From an uncultured Eubacteriales bacterium (GTDB taxonomy: Bacteria; Bacillota; Clostridia; Oscillospirales; Oscillospiraceae), in contig UQWI01000014.1 of assembly GCA_900544765.1 (NCBI GenBank), positions 1 through 64,000 on the forward strand: a stretch of DNA of 64,000 nt. Reading direction: 5' to 3'. Position 1 is the stretch's first letter, and the number at the start of each line of letters is the position of its first letter. Made by a program: the position numbers and the translations under genes. A model generated the notes under the pieces. The model made no database searches. It saw only the letters and a program-made list of their open reading frames with translations, and had not been told where the DNA came from. Positions 33,377 through 42,936 of this stretch are shown piece by piece.

Positions 33377-34638
33377 GGATCCACCCTTATCTCGCCGACA
33401 TCGCAGCCGTCCAGGCGGCGGCGTATCATGTCAAAGGCGTTCTGGCAGGCGTAGAGACGCACCTGGGCCCTTTCGCGCTGCGTGATGTGTTTCTCGCGCA
33501 CCCAGACGTTTTCCCCGTCGGCCAGGGATATGAACACCGTGCCGACCTCGTGTACTCCGTCGCCGTCCGGCCCGGCGAGGCCGGTAATGCCGACGCCGAA
33601 GGTGCTTCCAAGCTTTTCGCGCACACGCCGGGCCAGCTCAACGGCGACCTCGAAGCTGACGGCGCCCTTGGTGTCGAGCAGCTCCTGAGGCACGCCGAGC
33701 AGCTTGTGCTTGGCCTCGTTGGTGTAGACCACCACGCCGCCGAGCAGCGCGGAGCTCGCGCCGGGAATGTCGGTGATGGCCTTGGTGAACTCGCCGCCTG
33801 TGCAGCTCTCCGCTGCGGCGACGGTGACGCCGCGTTCTATCATTAGCTTAGTCGTGTACTCGGCGAGGTTGGCGCAGTCCATGCCGTAGGCGAGGGGGCC
33901 GAACATGGACAGCACCCGCTCCACAACCGGGGCCATCATTTCCTCGGCCTTTTCACGGGTGGGAGCGCTTGCCGTCACGCGCACCAGGCACTCGCCCTGT
34001 TTGGCGTAGGGGGCGAGGGTGGGGTTGGTCAGCTCCTCCATATAGTCGCGCAGGCGGTACTCCATTTCGCTCTCGCCTATGCCGAAGAAGTGTATGTTGT
34101 GCGAGGCGATGACGCTGTCGGAGAGCCCTGCCAGGATGGGCCTCACGCGGTACTCCAGCATGGGCCTGCACTCGCGCGGCGGGCCGGGGAGCATTATCAC
34201 CAGCACATCGCCCGCCTTGAAGGTGCAGCCGGGCGCGGTGCCCCAGTCGTTGCGCAGCGGGGTGGAGCCCTCGGGCAGCATGACCTGCTGCATGTTGTTC
34301 TCGGTGAACTGGGAGTAGCGGCGCTCATGCCAGAGGTTCAGCAGCCAGTCGCGCTCGCCCTCGTTGAGCTCCAGCTTCAGCCCGAAGGCCTCGGCGAGAG
34401 CGTTCTTGGTCAGGTCGTCGCAGGTGGGTCCAAGGCCGCCTGTGGTTATTATAATGTCGGCGCGCTCGCGGGCGCGGCGCACGGCTTCTATGACCCGGCC
34501 CGGGTTGTCGCCCACGACGGTCTGCCAGTAGACGTTTATGCCGTACTCGCTGAGCAGCAGAGCCACATCTGCGGCGTCTGTATTTATAGTGGTGCCGAGC
34601 AGCAGCTCGGTTCCTACGGAGATTATCTCAGCCTTCAA
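33373..34638 (-). CDS. cinA: CinA, competence/damage-inducible protein (nicotinamide nucleotide amidohydrolase)
   Basis: The 421-residue protein combines the MoaB/MogA-like N-terminal domain (KAEIISVGTELLLGTTIN, IITTGGLGPTCDD, MLPGPPREC) and the C-terminal NMN deamidase/PncC domain (VAAAESCTGGEFTKAITDIPGAS region and GITGLAGPDG). The family recycles NMN or hydrolyses ADP-ribose and is often linked to recA in Firmicutes; here recA is about 14 kb away. The start is TTG at 34636-34638, overlapping the thiI end by 11 bases; no better ATG or GTG is in frame nearby. Confidence 0.94.
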   Translation of the reverse strand: MKAEIISVGTELLLGTTINTDAADVALLLSEYGINVYWQTVVGDNPGRVIEAVRRARERADIIITTGGLGPTCDDLTKNALAEAFGLKLELNEGERDWLLNLWHERRYSQFTENNMQQVMLPEGSTPLRNDWGTAPGCTFKAGDVLVIMLPGPPRECRPMLEYRVRPILAGLSDSVIASHNIHFFGIGESEMEYRLRDYMEELTNPTLAPYAKQGECLVRVTASAPTREKAEEMMAPVVERVLSMFGPLAYGMDCANLAEYTTKLMIERGVTVAAAESCTGGEFTKAITDIPGASSALLGGVVVYTNEAKHKLLGVPQELLDTKGAVSFEVAVELARRVREKLGSTFGVGITGLAGPDGDGVHEVGTVFISLADGENVWVREKHITQRERAQVRLYACQNAFDMIRRRLDGCDVGEIRVDP

Positions 34639-35806
34639 TGTCTATCCATATCCTTTCGACGCCGTCCACGGCCTCCTGGACGAGCGAATCTATATCCAGC
34701 GCGCTCTCTGCGGCGACCACGTCCTCAAGACGCGGCTTGGTGCGCGGGTGGCGCGGGGTGAACACGGTGCAGCAGTCCTCGTAGGGGAGGATGGAGGTCT
34801 CGAACGTCCCGATATTGCGCGCGTGGCGGACGATCTCCTCCTTGTCCATGCCGACGAGCGGCTGCAAAATGGGTTTCATTGTGACGGCGCGGGTGACGGC
34901 CATGGCCTCCATGGTCTGGCTTGCGACCTGGCCGAGGTTTTCGCCGGTGACTATGGCCTTGCAGCTGTTCTGGTCGGCGAGTATATCCGCAATGCGCATC
35001 ATGAAGCGGCGCATGACCAGCGTGAAGTACTCCTCCGGGCACTTTTCGCGCATTTCCTCCTGGATGTGCGTGAAGGGCACTACCAGCAGGCACATGGGCC
35101 CGCAGCTCGGCACGAGCAGCCGGGCGAGCTCGATGACCTTTTCCTTGGCCGCCTCGCTCGTGTAGGGGAAGCTGAAGAAGTGCACGGGCACGAGCTTCAC
35201 GCCGCGGCGGGCTATCATGTAGCTGGAGACGGGGGAGTCTATGCCGCCGGAGAGCAACGTTATTGCGCGGCCGTTGGAGCCGACAGGCATGCCGCCGGCG
35301 CCCGGCGTGGGCGCGGCATGGACGTAGGCTGCGTAGTCGCGCACTTCGAGGTGGACGACCAGCTCCGGGTGGCGTACGTCGACCTTCGTGTCCGGGAAGG
35401 CGTCGGCCAGCAGACCGCCGACGTACTGGGAGAGCTGAATGCTCGTCATGTGGAAGCTCTTGTCCGAGCGGCGCGTCTCAACCTTGAAGCTCTTCGCGTT
35501 CTCCATGTCCTCTTTGAGGTACTCGCGCGCCTTCTCGAATATGGCGTCCTCGTTCTTTTCGCAGGCGGCGGCGCGGGTCAGCGCGATTATGCCGAACACA
35601 TGGCGCATGGCCTCGAAGGCCGCGTCCATGTCCGCACTCTCGTCCTCGGGCTCGACGTAGACGGTGGACTGCACGCAGTAGACGCGGAAATTCCCGAGCT
35701 GCTTCAGACGCTTCCGTATATTGGCGAGCAGCTTCTGCTCAAAGTAACGCTTGTTCAGCCCTTTGAGCACAACCTCGCCCTGCTTTAGAAGGATTATGTC
35801 GTTCAA
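34628..35806 (-). CDS. thiI: tRNA 4-thiouridine synthase ThiI
   Basis: The 392-residue enzyme adenylates U8 of tRNA for sulfur transfer. It has an N-terminal ferredoxin-like and THUMP region and the PP-loop LLSGGIDSPVSSYMIARRG. It lacks the C-terminal rhodanese domain of the E. coli protein, as is normal in Firmicutes, where a cysteine desulfurase supplies sulfur. TTG at 35804-35806 is chosen because AAGGTG lies 6 bases upstream and gives the usual start (NDIILLKQGEVVLKGLNK). Longer in-frame extensions are not supported. Confidence 0.93.
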   Translation of the reverse strand: MNDIILLKQGEVVLKGLNKRYFEQKLLANIRKRLKQLGNFRVYCVQSTVYVEPEDESADMDAAFEAMRHVFGIIALTRAAACEKNEDAIFEKAREYLKEDMENAKSFKVETRRSDKSFHMTSIQLSQYVGGLLADAFPDTKVDVRHPELVVHLEVRDYAAYVHAAPTPGAGGMPVGSNGRAITLLSGGIDSPVSSYMIARRGVKLVPVHFFSFPYTSEAAKEKVIELARLLVPSCGPMCLLVVPFTHIQEEMREKCPEEYFTLVMRRFMMRIADILADQNSCKAIVTGENLGQVASQTMEAMAVTRAVTMKPILQPLVGMDKEEIVRHARNIGTFETSILPYEDCCTVFTPRHPRTKPRLEDVVAAESALDIDSLVQEAVDGVERIWIDIEG

Positions 35807-36036
35807 TAATATCACCTTAACTGTATTCTGTGCGCCGCATGGATTTTCGGCGGCCGCGTGCGGCACCGTCCATGTGACGCCGGGCGGAAACTGCCGCGCC
35901 TTATTGCAGTTCCGGACGAAAAACAGCGCTTCGTGCAAATTTTCAATATATTCTATCACACCGATAAGCCAAACGCAAGCGCAGTACGCCATATGTCGAA
36001 AACCCGCGCATGGCAATATAAGGAGCGACAATTTGC

Positions 36037-36066
36037 TTGACAGGCAAACTGTACTACGCGTATAAT
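36037..36066 (+). promoter_or_regulatory. Strong sigma-A promoter of the GntR-ABC operon
   Basis: Consensus TTGACA (36037-36042) and TATAAT (36061-36066) with an 18-base spacer. The -10 overlaps the left arm of an inverted repeat that may be the operator. Confidence 0.9.
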
Positions 36067-36086
36067 ACGGTTAGAAAGCGTATTAT
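36062..36086 (+). promoter_or_regulatory. Candidate operator for the YtrA-type GntR regulator
   Basis: An 8-bp inverted repeat, ATAATACG (36062-36069) and CGTATTAT (36079-36086), with a 9-base spacer, covers the -10 and the start site. Position and symmetry suit autorepression by the GntR protein encoded directly downstream. Confidence 0.6.
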
Positions 36087-36115
36087 TCGAGTGATACAGT
36101 TTGGAGGTGGACAGC

Positions 36116-36502
36116 TTGGTCTCATTTGATGGCTTCAGGCCCGAGGGCTCTGAGCCGATATACCTGCAGATTGTGGGCTATATCAAGCGCGGCATAGTCG
36201 CGGGCGAGATACCCTCCGGCGACGAGCTGCCCAGCCGCAGAATGCTCTCGGCGCTGCTGGGGGTGAATCCGAACACGGTGCAGAAGGCCTGCCGTATGCT
36301 GGAGGAGGAGGGGATACTCGTGTCCCACACGGGCGCGAAGAGCTTTGTCACATATACGCCCGAGAAGCGGGACGAGCTTCTCGTAGAGCTGTTGGCCGCG
36401 GGCGCGAAGGCGAGCGTGCTGGCGCTCAAGCGGCTTGGGATAACACTTGAGGAGGCCGTGGCCCTGATAGGCCGGGCCTGGGAGGAGGACGAAAACAAAT
36501 GA
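36116..36502 (+). CDS. YtrA-subfamily GntR transcriptional regulator
   Basis: The 128-residue protein has an N-terminal winged helix (PIYLQIVGYIKRGIVAGEI, LPSRRMLSALLGVNPNTVQKA) and only a short C-terminal helix, as in the YtrA subfamily that controls neighbouring ABC exporters. TTG at 36116 is chosen because GGAGGTGG ends 6 bases upstream. Its stop region overlaps the next gene start at 36499. It is the first gene of a probable eight-gene operon of ABC transporter and four exported paralogues. Repression relieved by envelope stress or antibiotics is typical of the family but not shown here. Confidence 0.9.
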   Translation: MVSFDGFRPEGSEPIYLQIVGYIKRGIVAGEIPSGDELPSRRMLSALLGVNPNTVQKACRMLEEEGILVSHTGAKSFVTYTPEKRDELLVELLAAGAKASVLALKRLGITLEEAVALIGRAWEEDENK

Positions 36503-37260
36503 AGAAGCACTTTTCCGTATCCATGCTGATGGCCAGGTTCGCGTTCTGGCCCGCGCTGATTGTGTCCCTGGGCGCGTCGGCGGCAATGTTTGTATGCATG
36601 CTGTTTTTCGGGGAGAGGGCCGACGAGCTGTACTTGAACCGCTCAAGCGACGACTTTTTCTTCCCGGCGAGGATAGTGCTGTACGTCGGACTTGTGCTGC
36701 TTGTGGTACTGCTGATGCGCTCCATGCGCGAGCGCGGCGGGGTGCAGCCCGGCTACACTCTGCGCCGCCTGGGCGTGAGCGAGTTCGCCGCCTTTGCCTG
36801 GCAGGGCCTGGCTGCGGCGCTGGCCGTATTCGTGTACTTCGCCTTTGCCGCGGCGGCGCTTTTCGGCTACGCGCTCTGCTACCAGGCGCAGGGCCTGGGC
36901 GAGGCCGGAAACCTCAGCGCGCTGGTCATGCTCTACGGCAGCCGCACGGCCCACGCCCTGATGCCGCTGGCCGACGCGGCGGTGTATGTGCGCATGGCGA
37001 TGTTCTGCCTGGCGATAGGCCTCGGCTGCTCCTACTCGTCGATACTCTCGCGCCACGGCAAGCGCTTTTCCGCCACTCCTTTCGTCGTCGTGGCGCTGGC
37101 GCTGGTTTTCCTGCCCGCAGCCGTCGGCGAGGGCGTCGCCGAGCTGCTGCTGGTACTGGGGGCGCTGGCGGTGATAACGTTCATTATCGCCGGAGCCAGG
37201 CTGCGCCGCTATGACGGTGAGGACGAAGAGGAGGGTACGGCGGATGGAGAAGCTGTATAA
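36499..37260 (+). CDS. Polytopic membrane protein of the YtrA-type ABC cluster
   Basis: The 253-residue protein has about six hydrophobic helices, an acidic C-terminal tail (DGEDEEEGTADGEAV) and no recognisable catalytic motif. Its position between the GntR regulator and the ABC ATPase suggests it is a permease-type subunit, perhaps together with the next membrane protein. It overlaps the regulator as ATGA. The family is not recognised. Confidence 0.8.
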   Translation: MKKHFSVSMLMARFAFWPALIVSLGASAAMFVCMLFFGERADELYLNRSSDDFFFPARIVLYVGLVLLVVLLMRSMRERGGVQPGYTLRRLGVSEFAAFAWQGLAAALAVFVYFAFAAAALFGYALCYQAQGLGEAGNLSALVMLYGSRTAHALMPLADAAVYVRMAMFCLAIGLGCSYSSILSRHGKRFSATPFVVVALALVFLPAAVGEGVAELLLVLGALAVITFIIAGARLRRYDGEDEEEGTADGEAV

Positions 37261-37768
37261 GTCGGTGGAGCGCTGTGTGCCGCCCGGCTTCTCCGGCAGG
37301 AAAGAGACGCTCAACGTCCTGTGCTGCGCCGTGTGCTTCGCGTCAGCCCATTTCCTGGGCTTTCTGGCTGAGTACATCTCGGCGCACGGCGACATGTACA
37401 GCACGGAGGGCACGCATCGCGTGGAGCTCAAGGACGCGGAATTTGCGGCGTTCGGCAGCATGCTGACGGTGGGGCGTATATGCGTTGTCATCGTACTCGT
37501 GCTGCTTGCCTGGGCGCTGTGCAAGTATGTGTCCTATCACTACACCGGCGGGTCGCGCTGTATCTATACGATGAAACGTATCAGCAGCCGGGGCGAGTTC
37601 TACCGGCGCTGCTGCACGATACCGCTCATCGGCCTGGCGCTGCTCGTCGTGGGGTGGATACTTTTGACGCTGTTCCTGGGCGCGGTGTACGTCTGGGCGA
37701 CGCCGGAGCGCTGGCTGGCGCCCGACGCCTGGGAGCAGGTGCTGAGAAACACGTTCTTCTTGATATGA
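37244..37768 (+). CDS. Second membrane protein of the YtrA-type ABC cluster
   Basis: The 174-residue protein has hydrophobic helices at about 20-40, 65-90 and 115-145, and starts MEKLYKSVERCVPPGF. ATG at 37244 is chosen because GAGGAGGG lies 8 bases upstream inside the preceding gene, which it overlaps by 17 bases. It is probably the second permease or an accessory subunit of the ABC transporter whose ATPase starts 12 bases downstream. Confidence 0.75.
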   Translation: MEKLYKSVERCVPPGFSGRKETLNVLCCAVCFASAHFLGFLAEYISAHGDMYSTEGTHRVELKDAEFAAFGSMLTVGRICVVIVLVLLAWALCKYVSYHYTGGSRCIYTMKRISSRGEFYRRCCTIPLIGLALLVVGWILLTLFLGAVYVWATPERWLAPDAWEQVLRNTFFLI

Positions 37769-37780
37769 GGAGGTCTCGCA

Positions 37781-38521
37781 ATGCTTGAAATAAACAACGT
37801 CAGCAAGCTTTATTCCAAAAAACTCGCGCTTGACGGCGTTAGCCTCAGCCTGCCGCGCGGAGAGCTCGTGGGACTGTTCGGCGAAAACGGCGCGGGCAAG
37901 ACCACGCTTATGAAGTGCATTCTGGGTTTCGTGGGCTACAAAGGCACAATAACGCTCGACGGCGAGCCCATCACGCGCAAAAACATAGGCCGCATCGCCT
38001 TCGCCACCAGCGAGCACAGCTTCTTCCCGGACTTGAGCCCGGACGGACACGCGCAGTTCTACGCCTCCCACTTCCCAAAGTTCGACCGCAAGCGCTACGA
38101 CGTGCTGATGGACTTCTTCGAGCTGCCCCGCAAGAGCGCCGCGCGCAAGCTCTCAACCGGACAGAAGAACCAGTTCGAGGTGGTGCTCGCGCTCAGCCAG
38201 GGCGCGGACTACATCCTGATGGATGAGCCCTTCGCGGGCAACGACGTGTTCAACCGCGAGGACTTCTACAAGGTGCTGCTCGGCATCCTGGGCGAGGACG
38301 AGACCGTACTGCTCTCAACGCATCTGCTCGAGGAGGTCAGCGGCTTCATAGGACGCGCGGTGCTGCTGCACCAGGGCAGGATAAAGGGCGACGTGAGCAT
38401 GTCCGAGCTCGAGGAACAGGGCGTGAGCCTCATGGACTACGTCAAGAGCGCCTGGAACTACCGCGCCGACCGCATCAGGAGCGCCATAGAAGAGCTGAGC
38501 GGGGAGGACGGGCAGACATGA
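37781..38521 (+). CDS. ABC transporter ATP-binding protein (YtrB-like)
   Basis: The 246-residue ATPase has Walker A GENGAGKTT (about 34-42), the signature LSTGQKNQ in place of canonical LSGGQ, Walker B YILMDEP and the switch His in LLSTHLLEEV. Such variants (LSTGQ, with GNDVFNR after Walker B) are common in YtrB/EcsA-like ATPases next to YtrA regulators. It presumably drives export or envelope remodelling with the two membrane proteins upstream. The ATG follows GAGGAGG. Its stop overlaps the first exported paralogue as ATGA. Confidence 0.92.
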   Translation: MLEINNVSKLYSKKLALDGVSLSLPRGELVGLFGENGAGKTTLMKCILGFVGYKGTITLDGEPITRKNIGRIAFATSEHSFFPDLSPDGHAQFYASHFPKFDRKRYDVLMDFFELPRKSAARKLSTGQKNQFEVVLALSQGADYILMDEPFAGNDVFNREDFYKVLLGILGEDETVLLSTHLLEEVSGFIGRAVLLHQGRIKGDVSMSELEEQGVSLMDYVKSAWNYRADRIRSAIEELSGEDGQT

Positions 38522-40008
38522 AGCGTGCCGCAGCCTTCCTTGCCCTTGTCGCGGCTGCCGCTGCAATTCTCGCAGGAGGCGCGGCGTACATGTCCGGCGC
38601 CCCGCAGGACTACGCCCTCGAGGCGGAGACCGTCTCGGGCGGCGCGGAGGCGGCGCGGGGCGTGACGCTGCGTGAGCGCGCAATAGTGGGCGGCCACCTC
38701 GTCTGGGAGCTGGAGCAGGACGCGGCGACGATGGAGCGGGAAATTGAATCGTACTGGTCGCCCTCGCTGGTGAGGGGCGACCCAGAGCACGACGGTTATA
38801 CCGTCGAATACGGCCCGAGCCTGGGTTTTGAGCTGCAGAGCCTGTCGCGCAGCTTTGTCTGGAAGCCCGGCCACCTGCCCCGTGACCTGACGGGGCCGTA
38901 TCTGGAGATTTTCAACGCCCTGCTTGCGGAGTACGGCGGCGGGCTGCCGGAGGACATTGACGAAGACTATGAGGCGGTTTACCCGGCCGGGGACTACTTC
39001 ACGCACATCCCGGTCGAGGTGTACGGCTACGACACGGCTTTCAAGGGCCGCGGCGTTGAGCGGGTGGACTGGTCGGACGTTTTCCGCGTCGCGCTGCCCG
39101 AGGGCGCGGAGCTGGAAGCGGTGGCCTCCATGTCCCGCTCGGTGAACGGGGAGCCCGTCGAATACACCTTCAGCGTCACGCAGCGCTGGGAGAGCGAGGG
39201 CGGCCACGAGGACAGGGTTAACAGCGTGAACGCGGTCAGCGAGGAGAGCAGCATCCTGACGGGCGGGTACTTTTACTTCACGCTGGACGTGTACGACGAG
39301 CTCGGCGCGGCGGAGCTGGAGACCGATTTCCCCGGCGGGCACGGCGTCTGGCGCGTCAGGGCCGAAGAGGACAGCGCGCCCTGGTGGTCTGACGACGACT
39401 ACTCCGTGACAGCGGATTTGGGCAGCGTCGAGCTCGCCTTCAGCGGCTGGGACTGGGACGACGCGCTGCTGGATGCCAGCGCGGACGAGGAATATGTCCT
39501 GCTCTACACGCTCGAGGGCGCTGAGCTCTGGCTGAACGTGCTTGACCCGAACTCCGGCGCGGCCGTGCAGCGTTTGGAGCTCACGGCGGGGATGCCGGAG
39601 GACGAGCGCGAGGCGCTTGAAGACTACGGCATAGACGCGCTGGGCGTAAGGCAGTACGCCTCGGACGGCGGCGCGGTGTTTTTCATCAGGGCGCTCCGGG
39701 ACTGGGCCGTCGCGGCGGATTACTCCGAAGGGCGCTATGCGCCGCAGTTCACGGCGGCGATAGACAGATACGCGGCGGACCTGAGCCTGTTCACCATGCA
39801 GCCCGCAGACTGCGCCTGGGACGGCGAGCGGCTGTGTACGCTCTATGCCCAACGCAATCTCTTGCCCTGGCAGACGGGCTCAGACAGGCGCGGGTACGCC
39901 CTCGTCGTGCAGCGCGCCGGAGGCACGGAATATGTGGGTGTATACAACCGGCCGGGGAGTGGCGCGGGCTTCGCCGGCACCTGCGAGATAGGCTTCGCCG
40001 GGGAGTGA
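38518..40008 (+). CDS. Exported paralogue 1 of the YtrA/ABC cluster
   Basis: The 496-residue protein starts with a signal/anchor helix ending GGAAYMSG, then an N-terminal motif shared by all four neighbours (SGG-EAARGVTLRERAIVGGHLVWEL). It has a middle region with GVWRVRAE, a propeller-like strand pair EEYVLLYTLEGAELWLNVLD, and a C-terminal CAWDGERLCTL. It is extracellular and membrane-anchored or secreted. The family is unknown to me. It overlaps the ABC ATPase as ATGA, which ties its expression to the transporter. Confidence 0.8.
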   Translation: MKRAAAFLALVAAAAAILAGGAAYMSGAPQDYALEAETVSGGAEAARGVTLRERAIVGGHLVWELEQDAATMEREIESYWSPSLVRGDPEHDGYTVEYGPSLGFELQSLSRSFVWKPGHLPRDLTGPYLEIFNALLAEYGGGLPEDIDEDYEAVYPAGDYFTHIPVEVYGYDTAFKGRGVERVDWSDVFRVALPEGAELEAVASMSRSVNGEPVEYTFSVTQRWESEGGHEDRVNSVNAVSEESSILTGGYFYFTLDVYDELGAAELETDFPGGHGVWRVRAEEDSAPWWSDDDYSVTADLGSVELAFSGWDWDDALLDASADEEYVLLYTLEGAELWLNVLDPNSGAAVQRLELTAGMPEDEREALEDYGIDALGVRQYASDGGAVFFIRALRDWAVAADYSEGRYAPQFTAAIDRYAADLSLFTMQPADCAWDGERLCTLYAQRNLLPWQTGSDRRGYALVVQRAGGTEYVGVYNRPGSGAGFAGTCEIGFAGE

Positions 40009-40042
40009 CGGAGCGTTGACGGCGCTTTAAGGAGGTCAGACA

Positions 40043-41488
40043 ATGCCTAAAAAATCCGTGGGATTCATATTGCTGGTGTGCCTTGCGCTGGCCTTCTGCG
40101 TGGGGCTGAACGTCTACGCCTCCGTCACGGGAGACGGGGCGGAGATACGCGTCGTGTCCGGGGACGTCTCGGAGTTTGAGGGCTTCACGGTGACGCAGCA
40201 CAGCGTGGTGTCCGGCCACGAGGTCGTTGACCTTACGTTCTCACCCGCGAGCGGGGAGACGAGCGCGCGCCGGGACTGGAATTTCAGGGACACGGCCGTG
40301 TCCGAGCCGGAGCCCGAGCTGCGCGCCGCGCTGGTGGGCTTCGACTACGAAGAGGGCTGGTACACCGATCTGGAGTACGAGAGCACAATACCGCTGCCCT
40401 TTGCGCAGGAGCTGCTCGACGAGGCGTATGACAAGGCCGGGTCGGACGAGGACACCGTGCTCGTGGCGCACCGCCTGAGCGACTACATGGACACCGTGCC
40501 GCTCACCTTTGCCGCGCGCGGGCTGGGCGAGGCCGCGGGGGTGTACGCCGACGGGCTTGACAGCCAGAGGCTCCGGACGGCCTACCCCTTCCACGATCTG
40601 GACGGGTACGATGGCATGTTGCTGAGCGGCGGTTTCGGCCTGGCTCTGCCGGAGATACTGTCCGTCAGCGGCCGGCTGAACCTGAGCGCGGCGCGCAACC
40701 GCTTCAGCGTCGGCACCGACGCCGGGTTCTCGAGCAAATACTCGGTGAGCTCGGACTGCGTCTACACCGGCGACGCATTTTATATCGTACTCGACGTGTG
40801 CGACACGGAGTACAAATCCATACACTATAACGAGCAGGGCGAGGTCAGCTCGTACAGCATGAAGACCGTGCTTGACTCCCACCCCGACCCTGCGGGGCTG
40901 CCCGGCGACAGCTGGGGCATATACCGTATACCCTGCACCCAGGCCGCGGACGGGCCGGTGCCGGACTTCACGCGCGTGGAGAACATCTATCCGATAACGC
41001 GCAACTGGGACGATATCCACCTCGAGCTGAGCGATGACGGCAGCGAGCTGCTGCTCTTCACCGGGGAGGACGACGGCGAGTGGTTCACCGTGGTCGACAG
41101 GGAGACGGGCGCTGAAAAGCAGCGGTTTAAGGTGAGCGACAGCTCTTTCGGCAGCAGCACCGTGGACTGCGCCATGGGTGTGGACAGCATTGTGTTCGGC
41201 AGCGGGTTCAACTTCGTCGGGATTGTCCGGGACAACGGCGTGTGGCGCGTGGAATTTTCAACGTTTGGTAGAAACGACGAGTTCCCCGATTATGTCGTCA
41301 ACTACTACGGCTTTGCCTGCGCCTGGGACGGCGAGCATCTGGCGGTGCTGGACTGGGGATGGTTAGGCAAGGAGCTGCGGCTGCGCATACTCTCAGGCAG
41401 CGGCGTGACGGAGGAGCTCATATTGGACAGCAGCGCCGCCGGAGCGGGATATTTGGAGAGCGTCTACGGCCTTCGCGTGGACGCGTGA
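40043..41488 (+). CDS. Exported paralogue 2 of the YtrA/ABC cluster
   Basis: This 481-residue protein is homologous to its neighbours. It has an N-terminal signal/anchor helix (to about 28), the shared VSGDVSEFEGFTVTQHSVVSG motif, DSWGIYRIPC in the middle, a DGSELLLFTGEDDGEWFTVV strand pair followed by DRETGAEKQRF, and ACAWDGEHLAVLDWGW near the end. The strand pattern suggests a beta-propeller. An AAGGAGG lies just before the ATG. It is 34 bases downstream of paralogue 1. The function is unknown. Confidence 0.8.
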   Translation: MPKKSVGFILLVCLALAFCVGLNVYASVTGDGAEIRVVSGDVSEFEGFTVTQHSVVSGHEVVDLTFSPASGETSARRDWNFRDTAVSEPEPELRAALVGFDYEEGWYTDLEYESTIPLPFAQELLDEAYDKAGSDEDTVLVAHRLSDYMDTVPLTFAARGLGEAAGVYADGLDSQRLRTAYPFHDLDGYDGMLLSGGFGLALPEILSVSGRLNLSAARNRFSVGTDAGFSSKYSVSSDCVYTGDAFYIVLDVCDTEYKSIHYNEQGEVSSYSMKTVLDSHPDPAGLPGDSWGIYRIPCTQAADGPVPDFTRVENIYPITRNWDDIHLELSDDGSELLLFTGEDDGEWFTVVDRETGAEKQRFKVSDSSFGSSTVDCAMGVDSIVFGSGFNFVGIVRDNGVWRVEFSTFGRNDEFPDYVVNYYGFACAWDGEHLAVLDWGWLGKELRLRILSGSGVTEELILDSSAAGAGYLESVYGLRVDA

Positions 41489-41504
41489 CGGGAAGGGAGG
41501 AAGT

Positions 41505-42926
41505 ATGAAGCACAAGTTTGCGGCGTCCGCAGCGCTGTTCCTATTCGCGCTGGCCCTGTTCGCGGGCACGAGCGCGTACATGCTCGCTGTGCAGGCTTCG
41601 CCGAATTTCACCGGCGAGAGCGTGTACGGCGACGCCTCGGCGGCGGAGGGGATTACGGTTGAGCAGCGCGCGCACATGGATGGCCACATCACCTGGGAGC
41701 TCAGCTACGACGCCGGGCGGATGTCCGGCGAGAGCGAGGACGGCTGGAGCCGGGATACGGTCGACGGAGATATTGGGAACCTGCCCGGCATACGCACATG
41801 GAGAAATTACACCTTTTCCCCGGATTCCGACACCGGCCTGAGCAACATGGATGAGGGTATGCGCAATATCTACGACTACATAGCCGCGAAATACGGGGAG
41901 GGCGGCTACGCCCAGGAGGAAGTAGACCTGAGCGACTTTTGCGACAGCTACCCTATATCGGTGGAAAGCATGTACGCGGATATATACTACCAGGATGGGG
42001 AAACGTTCGGCCGGGAGACTCCGGACGCGCTCCGAATCCCTGTAGCCGAGGGCATGACGGCGGACGTGGGCGTATCTGCCGGGGGCATTTCGGTCATACC
42101 TCTGACCTTCTACACCGACTCGGACAGCGTGTATGTCCCAGGGGGCTACATCTATATGGTCGCGGCGGTGACTTCGGCCGAGACGGGCGAGGCTCTCGAC
42201 GGCTGGACGCTCTACCGCCTGCCGGCGGAGTGTACGCAAATCGTAAGGTATGACGAGTATGAAGACATCGTGGGCCAGGACGAAGCAGTGGCGGACAGCC
42301 GCTGGTGGTTTGAAGACGGCTTCGGCTACAACTTTATGGTCGAGAGCGGCAGGGACGCGCTTGAAACGGTCTGCGAGCTGCCCGAAAATGCGAGCGTCGC
42401 GGCGCTGGACGTGAGCTGGGACGGGGAGAGCGTCCTCGTCTACACCGAGGAGGACGGCGCGCTGTACATGACCGTCATCGACGCTGCCACGGGCGCAGAG
42501 CGGCAGCGCGTCCGGCTCTTCGAGACGGCGGATATACTCGAGCCGGGCGAGACAATTAACAGCCTCAACTACGGCGCGATTAGCCAGTTCGCGTCCGAGA
42601 GCTGCGCCGTGTTCTGCTACGAGGACAGGGCGGCCGCAGTGCTCAACTATGTCGGCGGCGAGTACGCACCGGCGTACACGATTGAATTGAACGGCGCGTT
42701 CCCAGTGTCCTTCGCCGGGGACAGCACCCGGCTGTGCGCCCTGCTCTTTGAGCCGGACGGCAGATACACCGGCGATTACCGGCTGGAGGTCTACGAGGAC
42801 GGGGCCTTGAGCTGCCGCCAGAGGCTGAGCGGAGCACACCCCGAGAACTCAAGGTACGTGTCGAAAGACACTCGGGTGTACATGGACGGCGAAAGCCTTG
42901 GCCTGAGCCGCTTCGGAAGTAACTGA
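41505..42926 (+). CDS. Exported paralogue 3 of the YtrA/ABC cluster
   Basis: The 473-residue protein has a signal/anchor helix ending GTSAYM, the shared motif YGDASAAEGITVEQRAHMDG with HITWEL, the strand pair GESVLVYTEEDGALYMTVID and ATGAERQRVRLF, and a variant C-terminal box (FAGDSTRLCALLFE) where the other copies have AWDGExL. It starts 16 bases after paralogue 2, behind GGGAGG. It probably arose by tandem duplication, then diverged. No catalytic motif is seen. Confidence 0.8.
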   Translation: MKHKFAASAALFLFALALFAGTSAYMLAVQASPNFTGESVYGDASAAEGITVEQRAHMDGHITWELSYDAGRMSGESEDGWSRDTVDGDIGNLPGIRTWRNYTFSPDSDTGLSNMDEGMRNIYDYIAAKYGEGGYAQEEVDLSDFCDSYPISVESMYADIYYQDGETFGRETPDALRIPVAEGMTADVGVSAGGISVIPLTFYTDSDSVYVPGGYIYMVAAVTSAETGEALDGWTLYRLPAECTQIVRYDEYEDIVGQDEAVADSRWWFEDGFGYNFMVESGRDALETVCELPENASVAALDVSWDGESVLVYTEEDGALYMTVIDAATGAERQRVRLFETADILEPGETINSLNYGAISQFASESCAVFCYEDRAAAVLNYVGGEYAPAYTIELNGAFPVSFAGDSTRLCALLFEPDGRYTGDYRLEVYEDGALSCRQRLSGAHPENSRYVSKDTRVYMDGESLGLSRFGSN

Positions 42927-42936
42927 GGAGGGCGGT

